This document shows positions 1 through 7,002 of a DNA stretch of 37,366 nt, piece by piece (within the stretch, counting starts at the first letter, position 1; every line of letters starts with the position of its first letter). Under the pieces are notes generated by a model. It saw nothing but the letters and a program-made list of their open reading frames with translations. It was not told the DNA's origin and did not search any database. Both the position numbers and the translations under genes were made by a program. The stretch is taken from contig NZ_CAJLKP010000062.1 of NCBI RefSeq assembly GCF_905207245.1, positions 1 through 37,366 on the forward strand. The letters run 5' to 3'. This DNA is from an uncultured Bacteroides sp. GTDB lineage: Bacteria > Bacteroidota > Bacteroidia > Bacteroidales > Bacteroidaceae.

Positions 1-511
1 TGCTTCCATATGAATTTCTAATTTTAGAAGTGTCAACTTATTCAGTACACTACAAAGATTACGGTTGAAAAAGGGCTACACCATTTACCCGAAAGGGTAT
101 AACTATATGCCCCAGATGGTGTAGCCATGTGCTTAAAAGGGTGTAGCCCTACCGGATAAAAGGGTGTTTTGCCCGAAATATGAGCGTAAACTTCCTCAGA
201 AAAGGATTTTATCCGCTACTTTCCGACGTATCCCGTTCATTTCCATCAAGTCTATTTGATAAAAAAATCACCTTAAACAGACATATTGAATCGTTTACAA
301 GAATATCGCCATACAATATCTCCCCTGTTTCCCACATACGCTTTCTATTTGCATTTTCCCAATAAAGATTCCCTGCATTCTTTTTCGTCAAGCACCGCAA
401 GAAGGCAAAACACTCAATCCAGACATCGTTATCTCATATCTCTGCACGAAACGAGAAATGACAAATAAATTCAGCAAATAGAAGTAAACAGGAAGAACAA
501 ACGAGCTCGTA
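1..511. other. gene-free left end with nested hairpins
   Basis: No convincing gene lies here. Two reading frames of about 60 codons on opposite strands (180-365 plus, 209-400 minus) overlap each other, have no promoter box in front and no recognisable protein features. The part up to about 180 holds a compact cluster of repeats: an 11-base inverted repeat, a smaller hairpin inside it, and two direct copies of AAAAGGGTGT. The rest, from about 190 on, shows nothing I can name. Confidence 0.6.
74..126. repeat. inverted repeat with inner hairpin
   Basis: GGCTACACCAT at 74-84 is perfectly complementary to ATGGTGTAGCC at 116-126. Inside the loop, TACCC-GAAA-GGGTA (about 86-99) forms a second small hairpin. 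A further copy of GGTGTAGCC follows at about 141-149, so the left arm has two possible pairing partners. It could be a processed RNA structure or a repeat remnant; its function is unknown. Confidence 0.6.
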
Positions 512-1078
512 TCACTTAATAACCGTCACAGTGCCTTCCGCCAGTTTCTTTTCCTTCATCGGAGCGGCAGCAGCATAGCCTAAAGCGGCACAACCATATA
601 TGCGGTGATTTTCGGGGATGCCCAGCTTCGTCAGGAAAGCACGCACATCAGGATCATCACAAGTTTGTCCCAACTGGTTTATCCAGCAGGAACCGATGCC
701 GAGCGACTTGGCTGCAAGGAAAATATTCTGCATGGCACAGGCGCAATCCATGCTTGCCCACCACTGTGTCGGTTCGTTGGAAACGATGATAAGCGTAGGC
801 GCATGATAATAACAGCAATACGTCCGGCTATGTCCGCGTTCCTGCAAACGGGGTTCATCGCTCTTGGCAAAAGCACCTTTAATCTTTTCGTTCAGTTCTT
901 CCAGTACAGCGCCATTCTGAATAGCGGTGAAATGCCACGTCTGGAGCCCCATACCACTGGGGGCATAAGTTGCCGCTTCCAGAATGGCGCTTAAATCTTC
1001 CTGCGAAATCTGTTGTTCTGTATAAGCGCGTACACTGCGACGCGACTTGATGGCTTTTAAAACTTCATTCATACGCAT
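512..1078 (-). CDS. nitroreductase family protein
   Basis: A 188-residue FMN-dependent NAD(P)H oxidoreductase of the nitroreductase superfamily; the natural substrate cannot be told. The N-terminus carries the family signature RRSVRAY (residues 13-19), whose arginines bind the FMN phosphate. APSGMGLQTWHF near residue 40, GIGSCWINQLGQ near 125 and the C-terminal AALGYAA stretch are also typical. The length matches a single-domain cytoplasmic homodimer. The start overlaps the stop of the upstream gene in a TAATG arrangement, so the two are translationally coupled. A start two codons later (MNEVL) is equally possible. No promoter is visible directly in front; it should be read from the upstream gene's promoter. 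Confidence 0.9.
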   Translation of the reverse strand: MRMNEVLKAIKSRRSVRAYTEQQISQEDLSAILEAATYAPSGMGLQTWHFTAIQNGAVLEELNEKIKGAFAKSDEPRLQERGHSRTYCCYYHAPTLIIVSNEPTQWWASMDCACAMQNIFLAAKSLGIGSCWINQLGQTCDDPDVRAFLTKLGIPENHRIYGCAALGYAAAAPMKEKKLAEGTVTVIK

Positions 1079-2202
1079 TATTTTTTTGTCAACCCAATCT
1101 TCACATTCAGTCTGAAATAATACACACCGTTCTCTTTTTCAAGGAAACCATACTTATCCTTATCTACCGAACCTTTCTCCAAGCGAGTGTTCAGGTAGAG
1201 GAAATCGGCAAACGTGTGGCGCTCCGATTGATGATAGCAAAGCACCTCCCCTGCCGCATTTACCAGCAGAATGCCTTCTACGGCAGAGTCCGTACCGCTA
1301 TAAATCTTTGCCGGACGCATGCCCAGGGCAAGTGCCAACAAGAACTGCTTCATCTTAAACTCGTAGAAGCCGTGTTTGTTAATCAACTCATCTTTTATCT
1401 TCAGGGGATTTATCTCTTTGATGCGTTCCGTCAACTCACTGACGCGGGAAATACCGTCGAGGTGCATCATGCGCACCATCTCCGCCAACATACGGGGGAA
1501 GTGCAAATCAATCATCAGCAGGTTGCAACGGAACACGCGGTCCGCCACATCGGAGTATTTCAGCACTCCGCCCAGACGCTCAATCATCAACATGCGCTCT
1601 GTTACCTCTGTAGGAGATTCCGGCACAGCATTTATCTTGTTCACCGTAGGCGTAGCAAACTTGATGCCCGACTGTTCCAGTTTCAGGTTTGCCGTGCGCC
1701 CGCCATCCAGCAACGGGTTCATCGCACTGAGCCGGCAACGGACATTAAATCCCGTCAACGGTGCTTCAGCATGCCAGAAGGCAATGGAGAAGTCCGTTCG
1801 GTCTTCCGTCTTCGCCTCCAGGTCGTAGATGTTGATGGCATCCAGAAATCCTTCCAAACCTTCGGGAACTTCAACCATATCGGACCCGACAGTTGTTTTC
1901 AACAATTCAAGTATCAGCTCTGCCGCCCCGTCAAAGTCTTCACGGGGCACACATTGCTCTTCTTTATCAGATGCAACGAATGTAGCTGCATTCATCGCAC
2001 CACTGACAATGCGAACATTTTCCTGTTCTATATAATAACGACGTGTGCCGTCATGCTCTTCCCTTTGTATCAGTGCCACGGGCCAGCCCTCCATTTCAAC
2101 CCTGCGGGCTTGCGATGTGCCCAATGAAACTTTTCCGTCCGCCAACAGGCGAAAGAATGTGTAGAGTTCGCCCAACTCACGCTTTGTTGCTTCAAATGCC
2201 AT
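1078..2202 (-). CDS. HpaII-family restriction endonuclease-like protein
   Basis: A 374-residue soluble protein that I assign to the HpaII restriction endonuclease family from remembered motif pattern, not from a search. The best match is residues 151-172: GFNVRC, then LLDGGRTAN. HpaII-type enzymes carry a stretch of the form GFSIKS...LLNAS..TN at the proposed PD-(D/E)XK core. Asp137 lies upstream where an acidic ligand would be expected. Here the lysine and following serine of SIKS read Arg155 and Cys156, so cleavage activity is doubtful. The family is about 350-360 residues, comparable in length. No DNA methyltransferase is adjacent, unlike a normal restriction-modification pair. It is coupled to the nitroreductase and preceded by a -7 box about 28 bases upstream. 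Confidence 0.65.
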   Translation of the reverse strand: MAFEATKRELGELYTFFRLLADGKVSLGTSQARRVEMEGWPVALIQREEHDGTRRYYIEQENVRIVSGAMNAATFVASDKEEQCVPREDFDGAAELILELLKTTVGSDMVEVPEGLEGFLDAINIYDLEAKTEDRTDFSIAFWHAEAPLTGFNVRCRLSAMNPLLDGGRTANLKLEQSGIKFATPTVNKINAVPESPTEVTERMLMIERLGGVLKYSDVADRVFRCNLLMIDLHFPRMLAEMVRMMHLDGISRVSELTERIKEINPLKIKDELINKHGFYEFKMKQFLLALALGMRPAKIYSGTDSAVEGILLVNAAGEVLCYHQSERHTFADFLYLNTRLEKGSVDKDKYGFLEKENGVYYFRLNVKIGLTKK

Positions 2203-2230
2203 ATATCTATATCTTTTTTATAAATGTGCA

Positions 2231-2238
2231 CAAAGATA
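2231..2238 (-). promoter_or_regulatory. -7 box for the HpaII-like/nitroreductase pair
   Basis: The minus strand reads TATCTTTG, a perfect Bacteroides TAnnTTTG box, about 28 bases before the start codon. No TTTG sits at the usual 19-21 base spacing upstream. Confidence 0.6.
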
Positions 2239-2327
2239 AGGAAATCCATACAAAAAAAGTGAATGGACAAACTATTTCCATGCGCAAACGTTCTATTTGA
2301 AACGTTGAACATTTAAAACCCGATGAT

Positions 2328-2537
2328 ATGGAAAAAGAAGAAAAGACAGTAGCCATCACGGCTACACCCAACGGGCCTTTCATTGTAGAAGGCAATTTCA
2401 AGTTAATTGACCGGGAAGGGAAAGCAGAAGTACGGACAGGAAGAATCGCCTTGTGCCGTTGCGGACGCTCCTATAAACAGCCCTTCTGCGATGGTACGCA
2501 CCGGAAAATCCACTATAACGATTTATCTTTGAAATAG
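2328..2537 (+). CDS. CDGSH iron-sulfur domain protein
   Basis: A 69-residue protein with one CDGSH (mitoNEET-type) [2Fe-2S] domain. The motif reads CRCGRSYKQPFCDGTH (about residues 43-58) and supplies the three cysteines and one histidine of the labile cluster. Ser in CDGSH is Thr here, a common variant. The N-terminal half is a short beta-rich stretch with no membrane anchor, so it is a soluble cytoplasmic protein, presumably for electron or cluster transfer. It stands alone on the plus strand, divergent from the HpaII-like gene and convergent with yigZ. A short GC-rich hairpin follows the stop. Confidence 0.92.
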   Translation: MEKEEKTVAITATPNGPFIVEGNFKLIDREGKAEVRTGRIALCRCGRSYKQPFCDGTHRKIHYNDLSLK

Positions 2538-2542
2538 ACGTA

Positions 2543-2559
2543 CCGGAGAGATTCTCCGG
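2543..2559. terminator. possible hairpin between convergent genes
   Basis: CCGGAGA and TCTCCGG form a perfect 7-base stem with a 3-base loop in the 34 bases between two convergent stop codons. Neither side has a T-run, so intrinsic termination is uncertain. Confidence 0.4.
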
Positions 2560-2571
2560 GGAGCTGAGACA

Positions 2572-3177
2572 TTACGCATCTTCTTCGAAGCGCAATGTCT
2601 CTACTTTTTCCAGACGTGCTCTCAGCTTCGGCATCATCGACTTACGGATACGAAGCACCATGCGGCAATCCATATCATAGGACTGTTCCAGCATTTCCGG
2701 TTCTTCTTCCTTGACAATGCGCATCACGTCATTCATAAAAGGATATTCAAACAGGAATGCCACCGTTTCATCCACCGTTTTTTCTATAATCTCAGCAGCA
2801 GCTATCGCTTCGGCAGCAGCAGCTTTATAGGCGACAATCAGTCCGCTCGTCCCCAACTTGATGCCACCGAAGTAGCGGACAACGATAATCAGTATATCAG
2901 TCAGTTCGTTGGAATTAATCTGTCCCAGGATAGGTTTTCCTGCCGTACCGGAAGGTTCTCCGTTATCATTGGCACGGAAATCCTTACGTTCGGCTCCCAA
3001 CATATAGGCGTAGCAGACGTGGCGGGCATCATAATATTTCTTCTGATAAGTTTCCAGATGCGATTTTACCTCATCGACAGTACGCACAGGCAAAGCGATA
3101 GCAATGAATTTGCTACGCTTCTCGGTGTAAATCCCTTCGGAAGGGGCGTTTATGGTTTTGTAGGTATCTTCACTCAT
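2572..3177 (-). CDS. yigZ: YigZ/IMPACT family protein
   Basis: A 201-residue member of the YigZ/IMPACT (UPF0029) family, soluble proteins thought to bind nucleic acid or regulate translation; the bacterial role is unresolved. The signature EPSGTAGKPILGQI lies near residues 70-83, followed by the YFGGIKLGTSGLI strand and a C-terminal ferredoxin-like (DUF1949-type) domain. The length agrees with E. coli YigZ. A longer frame runs 52 codons further upstream, but those codons read through a promoter-like region and encode nothing conserved, so I chose the ATG at MSEDTYK. The -7 box ends exactly four bases before this ATG, which predicts a leaderless mRNA. Confidence 0.92.
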   Translation of the reverse strand: MSEDTYKTINAPSEGIYTEKRSKFIAIALPVRTVDEVKSHLETYQKKYYDARHVCYAYMLGAERKDFRANDNGEPSGTAGKPILGQINSNELTDILIIVVRYFGGIKLGTSGLIVAYKAAAAEAIAAAEIIEKTVDETVAFLFEYPFMNDVMRIVKEEEPEMLEQSYDMDCRMVLRIRKSMMPKLRARLEKVETLRFEEDA

Positions 3178-3181
3178 GCTG

Positions 3182-3189
3182 CAAAGATA
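3182..3189 (-). promoter_or_regulatory. -7 box four bases before the yigZ start
   Basis: The minus strand reads TATCTTTG, then four bases, then ATG. With transcription beginning a few bases after the box, the start codon would lie at or beside the 5' end of the mRNA. No clear -33 element is visible. Confidence 0.6.
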
Positions 3190-3251
3190 GGGATTATTTA
3201 ACTTTTTTGCTCGAAAAAGAGCATAGATGTTTATCTTTATGATATATTTAT

Positions 3252-3259
3252 TATATTTG
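3252..3259 (+). promoter_or_regulatory. candidate -7 box for the membrane protein/glycerate kinase pair
   Basis: TATATTTG matches the TAnnTTTG consensus about 100 bases upstream of the membrane-protein start. The -33 region (TGTTTAT) is weak. The surroundings are very AT-rich, so a chance match is possible. Confidence 0.4.
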
Positions 3260-3360
3260 TAAAACATAACAATAGGAAAAAACAGATTATGGGTATGTAT
3301 CAGGATCTCATGCTTGTAATTTAAGAATAACAAGATCCTTTATTACTAATACTTATCGCT

Positions 3361-3969
3361 ATGAACAACAAGCTGTTTACCTTCCTCGACCCTCTATTGG
3401 GGTACATCGACAATGGACGCTTCTTCCGTGAACCTTTCCGCTGGCTCTATGTCATCTTTGCCGTACTAAATCTGCTGTTTCCTATTGCAATACTGGTGAA
3501 AGTCATTGACATGGGTTTCTTCAAGTTTGCTAAAGGGAAAGCAATCTTTGCTTTTATTCTGATATTTATTATTCTATGCGGTGGTGCATGGGGCAGTTAT
3601 CTGCTTTGGATGAACCGGAAAAATAAATTGAAAGACATTATTCAAGAAAACAACGAATTCATCGCTATCCCTGTCGTATCCCATCTGACACAGACAATAG
3701 GTGAATGGCTCGGAATTTATATCGGTGTTATTGGTACGCTCTGCTCACTGATTATCGCACTCTTTGCGGCCAATGAGTTACAATATATCATGCCGGTATC
3801 TACAGGTATCTTCTTCCTCATGCCGATATACGGTTTCCTGATTGTTGTATTTGCCCGACTGCTTGCAGAGCTATATCGCGCTTTGGCAGTTATTGCCAAT
3901 AACACCAAGAAGTTAGCAAAAACAGAAACAATAGTTGAAGATAAACTGGAAGATATAGAAGAAGTTTAA
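3361..3969 (+). CDS. four-helix membrane protein, unknown function
   Basis: A 202-residue integral inner-membrane protein that I do not recognise. Hydrophobic segments lie at about residues 27-50, 61-83, 113-136 and 142-168. The N-terminus (FLDPLLGYIDNGRFFREPFRW) and the loop between helices 2 and 3 are polar, and the tail is acidic (VEDKLEDIEEV). No signal peptide or catalytic motif is seen. The glycerate kinase start lies only six bases past its stop, so the two are probably one transcript, but nothing in the sequence ties the protein to glycerate metabolism. Confidence 0.8.
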   Translation: MNNKLFTFLDPLLGYIDNGRFFREPFRWLYVIFAVLNLLFPIAILVKVIDMGFFKFAKGKAIFAFILIFIILCGGAWGSYLLWMNRKNKLKDIIQENNEFIAIPVVSHLTQTIGEWLGIYIGVIGTLCSLIIALFAANELQYIMPVSTGIFFLMPIYGFLIVVFARLLAELYRALAVIANNTKKLAKTETIVEDKLEDIEEV

Positions 3970-3975
3970 AGATAA

Positions 3976-5100
3976 ATGAAGAAAGTAGTCATAGCCATTG
4001 ACTCCTTTAAAGGATGTTTACCCTCGGCAGAGGCTGGAAAAGCTGCTGCCGAGGGTATTCGTTCCGTATACCCGAAATGTGAGATTCTTTGTCTGCCCAT
4101 AGCCGATGGTGGTGAAGGGATGTTGGATGTCCTGATTGCGGCAACAAACGGACAAATGATTCATATCTCTGCTCACAGTCCTCTCATGGAGTGGCATGAT
4201 ACTTATTATGGCATTTCGGAAGACGGGAAAACAGCTTTCATAGAAATGGCAAGTATCAGCGGCTTACCTTTAGTTCCGCCGGAGAAAAGAAATCCAATGT
4301 TGACTACCACTTATGGCACCGGTGAACTTATCCGTAATGCATTGGAGCGCGGTTGCCGCAACTTTATCATTGGCATCGGTGGCAGTGCAACAAATGATGC
4401 CGGACTTGGAATGCTTCAGGCATTAGGATTCCGGTTCTTAGACAAAGAAGGAAAAGAATCAGGAATCGGTAACGGAGAATCATTGACCAAAGTGGACACA
4501 GTAGATATTACCCACATTCATCCGGCATTGAATAGCTGTCATTTTACGGTTGCCTGCGATGTACAAAATCCATTTTATGGTCCGGAAGGTGCTGCATATG
4601 TCTTTGCACCCCAAAAGGGAGCAGACAGGAAAATGGTAGAAATATTAGATGCAGGATTGCGACACTTTGCAGAAGTGACCCGCCATGCAACAGGAAAAGA
4701 TATTTCCAATTACCCCGGAGCAGGTGCTGCCGGAGGTATGGGAGGTAGTTTGCTGGCTTTCCTGAATGCAGAACTGAAACCCGGTATACAACTGCTGTTG
4801 GATACACTTGATTTCAGCAATAAAATAAAGGGAACCGATTTAATTATCACTGGGGAAGGTAAAGCCGATAAGCAAACATTGATGGGTAAAGTACCTTCGG
4901 GGATACTCGCTGAGGCTCGTCGACAAGATATTCCGGTCATCTTGCTGGCAGGCAAAGTAGAAGATGCAGCAGAATTACAACAAGCGGGATTTCAAGGAGT
5001 ATTCTCTATCAATCCCCCATTTTTATCATTAGAGCAAGCCATGCAACCGGATGTTGCACGTAAAAACATCCAACAGACGGTAGAAGCTATTTTTCTATAG
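3976..5100 (+). CDS. garK: glycerate kinase (GarK/GlxK type)
   Basis: A 374-residue glycerate kinase of the GCK family, which phosphorylates D-glycerate with ATP; E. coli GarK and GlxK make 2-phosphoglycerate and feed lower glycolysis. Family motifs are clear: IAIDSFKGCLPSAEAG at the N-terminus, PIADGGEGMLDVL near residue 45, GTGELIRNALERG near 115, and GIGGSATNDAGLGMLQALG near 135-153. TGEGKADKQT near residue 294 is also conserved. The length is normal. It probably shares a transcript with the preceding membrane protein. Its last six bases overlap the convergent flavoprotein gene. The product position (2- or 3-phosphoglycerate) cannot be told from sequence. Confidence 0.93.
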   Translation: MKKVVIAIDSFKGCLPSAEAGKAAAEGIRSVYPKCEILCLPIADGGEGMLDVLIAATNGQMIHISAHSPLMEWHDTYYGISEDGKTAFIEMASISGLPLVPPEKRNPMLTTTYGTGELIRNALERGCRNFIIGIGGSATNDAGLGMLQALGFRFLDKEGKESGIGNGESLTKVDTVDITHIHPALNSCHFTVACDVQNPFYGPEGAAYVFAPQKGADRKMVEILDAGLRHFAEVTRHATGKDISNYPGAGAAGGMGGSLLAFLNAELKPGIQLLLDTLDFSNKIKGTDLIITGEGKADKQTLMGKVPSGILAEARRQDIPVILLAGKVEDAAELQQAGFQGVFSINPPFLSLEQAMQPDVARKNIQQTVEAIFL

Positions 5101-5667
5101 CTTATGTACTACTTTACGACAACGTTTTATTTCCCGCTCCGTCAATCCGGGATGTTGTTTCGTTCCGCCTTTTTCAATGGCTGAAACGACTTTAAAACCG
5201 CTCCATTTCAGAATCTCCTTTAATGCTTTCACTACTCCTCTCGTCTGGTTGAAAAATATATTAAAAGGATACGGGGTGGTACAGGTACTTACAATAACCG
5301 CTTTCTTCCCTTTATGCAAACCGATAGGAATACCTCGTGAAGTCTCCCCCATCATGCCATACACCATACGGTCGAACATCACTTTCAGTTGTCCGGGTAG
5401 ATTTCCCCAATAACAGGGAGCACCAATAATCAAAGCATCGGCCTCTTCTATCTGTTTCAAAACCCGTTGCGCATCATCTTCCGGCAGACAACACTTCAAT
5501 TTTTCACGGCAACTCATGCATCCGATACAAGGACGAATACTCAAGTCGGCCACCCTTATAACAGAAACATCACCACCGTTGCCCTTAGCTTCTGCTTCCA
5601 TCCATTGCAGCATTTTCGAAATATGTCCCTGCTTGCGGGGACTTCCGTTGATTATTAATATTTTCAT
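5095..5667 (-). CDS. iron-sulfur flavoprotein, NADPH-dependent FMN reductase family
   Basis: A 190-residue flavodoxin-fold protein. The N-terminus KILIINGSPRKQGHISKML is the FMN-phosphate loop (residues 2-20), and APCYWGNLPGQLKVMFDR near 102-119 is the second flavin-binding loop. Between them Cys47, Cys50, Cys53 and Cys59 form a C-x2-C-x2-C-x5-C cluster as in archaeal iron-sulfur flavoproteins, which hold a [4Fe-4S] cluster. It is therefore probably an electron-transfer protein rather than a plain quinone reductase. It follows the FKBP gene by 12 bases and should share its promoter. Confidence 0.88.
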   Translation of the reverse strand: MKILIINGSPRKQGHISKMLQWMEAEAKGNGGDVSVIRVADLSIRPCIGCMSCREKLKCCLPEDDAQRVLKQIEEADALIIGAPCYWGNLPGQLKVMFDRMVYGMMGETSRGIPIGLHKGKKAVIVSTCTTPYPFNIFFNQTRGVVKALKEILKWSGFKVVSAIEKGGTKQHPGLTEREIKRCRKVVHKL

Positions 5668-5679
5668 AACTATACGGTA

Positions 5680-6081
5680 TTACGCAATTCCCAATAACTT
5701 AACCTCAAATATTAAAGTGGAAAAAGCAGGAATAGGTCCACTGGCACGTGTACCGTATCCCATTGTATAGGGAATATAAACAATCCAATAATCTCCTACA
5801 TGCATTCGTTGCAGGGCTATCTGCCAGCCTTCAATAACTTCATTCAGACGAAAAGCCTCAGGGCAATTCCGCTTCCAGGAGTTATCAAACTCACGGCCGT
5901 TTATCAGAGTGCCCCTATAGTGTACCGTCACGATGCTATTCAAGCGGGGAGTATTGCCATCGGTACCCTCTTCCAATATCCGATATAAAATGCCACAGGG
6001 TAACTCCTTTATATCTCCCTCTGTACGCAATGTTTCCAGATAACTTTCATTCTGTAACTTGTATGCTTCTTTTCTTCCCAT
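5680..6081 (-). CDS. FKBP-type peptidyl-prolyl cis-trans isomerase
   Basis: A 133-residue single-domain FKBP that speeds cis-trans isomerisation of proline peptide bonds. The core runs from TPRLNSIVTVHYRGTLINGR, through the REFDNSW turn, EVIEGWQIALQRM (about residues 83-95) and WIVYIPYTMGYG, to the final strand ending STLIFEVKLLGI. A helical leader of about 30 residues precedes the domain, with no signal peptide or lipobox, so it should be cytoplasmic, unlike the usual exported Bacteroides FKBPs. It is the first gene of a two-gene operon with the flavoprotein and has a clear promoter. Confidence 0.93.
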   Translation of the reverse strand: MGRKEAYKLQNESYLETLRTEGDIKELPCGILYRILEEGTDGNTPRLNSIVTVHYRGTLINGREFDNSWKRNCPEAFRLNEVIEGWQIALQRMHVGDYWIVYIPYTMGYGTRASGPIPAFSTLIFEVKLLGIA

Positions 6082-6113
6082 ATCTTATTATTAATTTAGT
6101 GTCTTCTGCTCTG

Positions 6114-6145
6114 CAAAAGTACAACATTTATAATAGCTGCCCAAA
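6114..6145 (-). promoter_or_regulatory. promoter of the FKBP-flavoprotein operon
   Basis: On the minus strand a TTTG -33 element (6142-6145) and a TACTTTTG -7 box (6114-6121) are separated by exactly 20 bases, the expected Bacteroides arrangement. The predicted 5' leader is about 28 bases. Confidence 0.75.
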
Positions 6146-6169
6146 AACGGACTAAGCTCATATCATGAT

Positions 6170-6201
6170 TTTGGAGATTATATGAATAAGCGGTATCTTT
6201 G
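6170..6201 (+). promoter_or_regulatory. promoter abutting the aspartate dehydrogenase-like start
   Basis: TTTG (6170-6173) and TATCTTTG (6194-6201) are separated by exactly 20 bases. The ATG begins four bases after the -7 box, so the transcript should have essentially no leader. Confidence 0.75.
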
Positions 6202-6205
6202 CCCC

Positions 6206-6997
6206 ATGAAAAAATTAGTTATTGTCGGATGTGGACGACTCGCCGGAATAGTTTCGGATGCAGTTGTCAATGGCTTGTTGCCTGATTATGATTTGATAGG
6301 AGTATATTCACGTACTGCAGAAAAAGCTGAACGCATTGTTACTAAAATGCAGCAACATGGAAAATCCTGTGTGGCATGCACTACCCCTGAAGATTTACTG
6401 GCACTAAAGCCGGATTATCTGGTAGAAGCAGCCTCTCCTGCTGCCATGAAGGAGTTTGCATTGCCCGCCTTGAAGAACGGTACTTCCATCGTCACCTTGT
6501 CTATCGGCGCACTGGCAGACACAGCTTTCTACCAGGAAGTGATAGAGACAGCCCAAGCAAATGGTACGCGTGTATACATCGTGTCCGGGGCTACCGGCGG
6601 ATTTGATGTGCTGCGCACAGCCTCTCTGATGGGAAATGCAACCGCCAAGTTTTTTAATGAAAAGGGTCCTAATGCTTTGAAAGGAACTGCCGTATATGAT
6701 GAAGCTCTGCAAACGGAACAACGTGTCGTTTTCTCAGGAAATGCCACTGAAGCCATCGCCATGTTCCCGACTAAAGTCAATGTAGCCGTTGCCGCCTCAC
6801 TGGCTTCCGTTGGTCCCGAAAATATGCAAATGTCTATGCAGTCCACCCCCGGATTTGTGGGAGATACGCAAAGGGTAGAAATAAAAAATGACCAGGTTCA
6901 TGCCGTAATCGATGTGTACAGCGCCACGGCTGAAATAGCAGGGTGGTCTGTGGTGAACACCCTGCTCAATATTACATCACCGATTGTATTTTTCTGA
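6206..6997 (+). CDS. nadX: aspartate dehydrogenase-like (NadX/DUF108) protein
   Basis: A 263-residue NAD(P)-binding oxidoreductase resembling L-aspartate dehydrogenase, which oxidises aspartate to iminoaspartate for NAD synthesis. The N-terminal Rossmann loop is VIVGCGRLAG (residues 4-13). The C-terminal half has the family stretch FSGNATEAIAMFPTKVNVAVAASLA (about residues 179-203) that forms the substrate and tetramer core. A start eight codons upstream (MNKRYLC) would lie inside the promoter, so I chose the ATG at MKKLVIV. No nadA or nadC is nearby, so the NAD role is inferred from family only; another amino-acid dehydrogenase activity is possible. Confidence 0.8.
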   Translation: MKKLVIVGCGRLAGIVSDAVVNGLLPDYDLIGVYSRTAEKAERIVTKMQQHGKSCVACTTPEDLLALKPDYLVEAASPAAMKEFALPALKNGTSIVTLSIGALADTAFYQEVIETAQANGTRVYIVSGATGGFDVLRTASLMGNATAKFFNEKGPNALKGTAVYDEALQTEQRVVFSGNATEAIAMFPTKVNVAVAASLASVGPENMQMSMQSTPGFVGDTQRVEIKNDQVHAVIDVYSATAEIAGWSVVNTLLNITSPIVFF

Positions 6998-7002
6998 TTC
7001 TA

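Noticed and set aside
180..400. Two opposing frames of about 60 codons near the left end
   Set aside because: They overlap on opposite strands, lack promoter or motif, and neither resembles a known family.
1216..2127. 303-codon plus-strand frame opposite the HpaII-like gene
   Set aside because: Antisense shadow; cysteine/histidine/glutamine-rich composition without any domain, while the minus strand has a promoter and family motifs.
6182..6205. Upstream ATG giving an eight-residue longer aspartate dehydrogenase-like protein
   Set aside because: This ATG lies inside the -33/-7 promoter, so it would not be in the mRNA.
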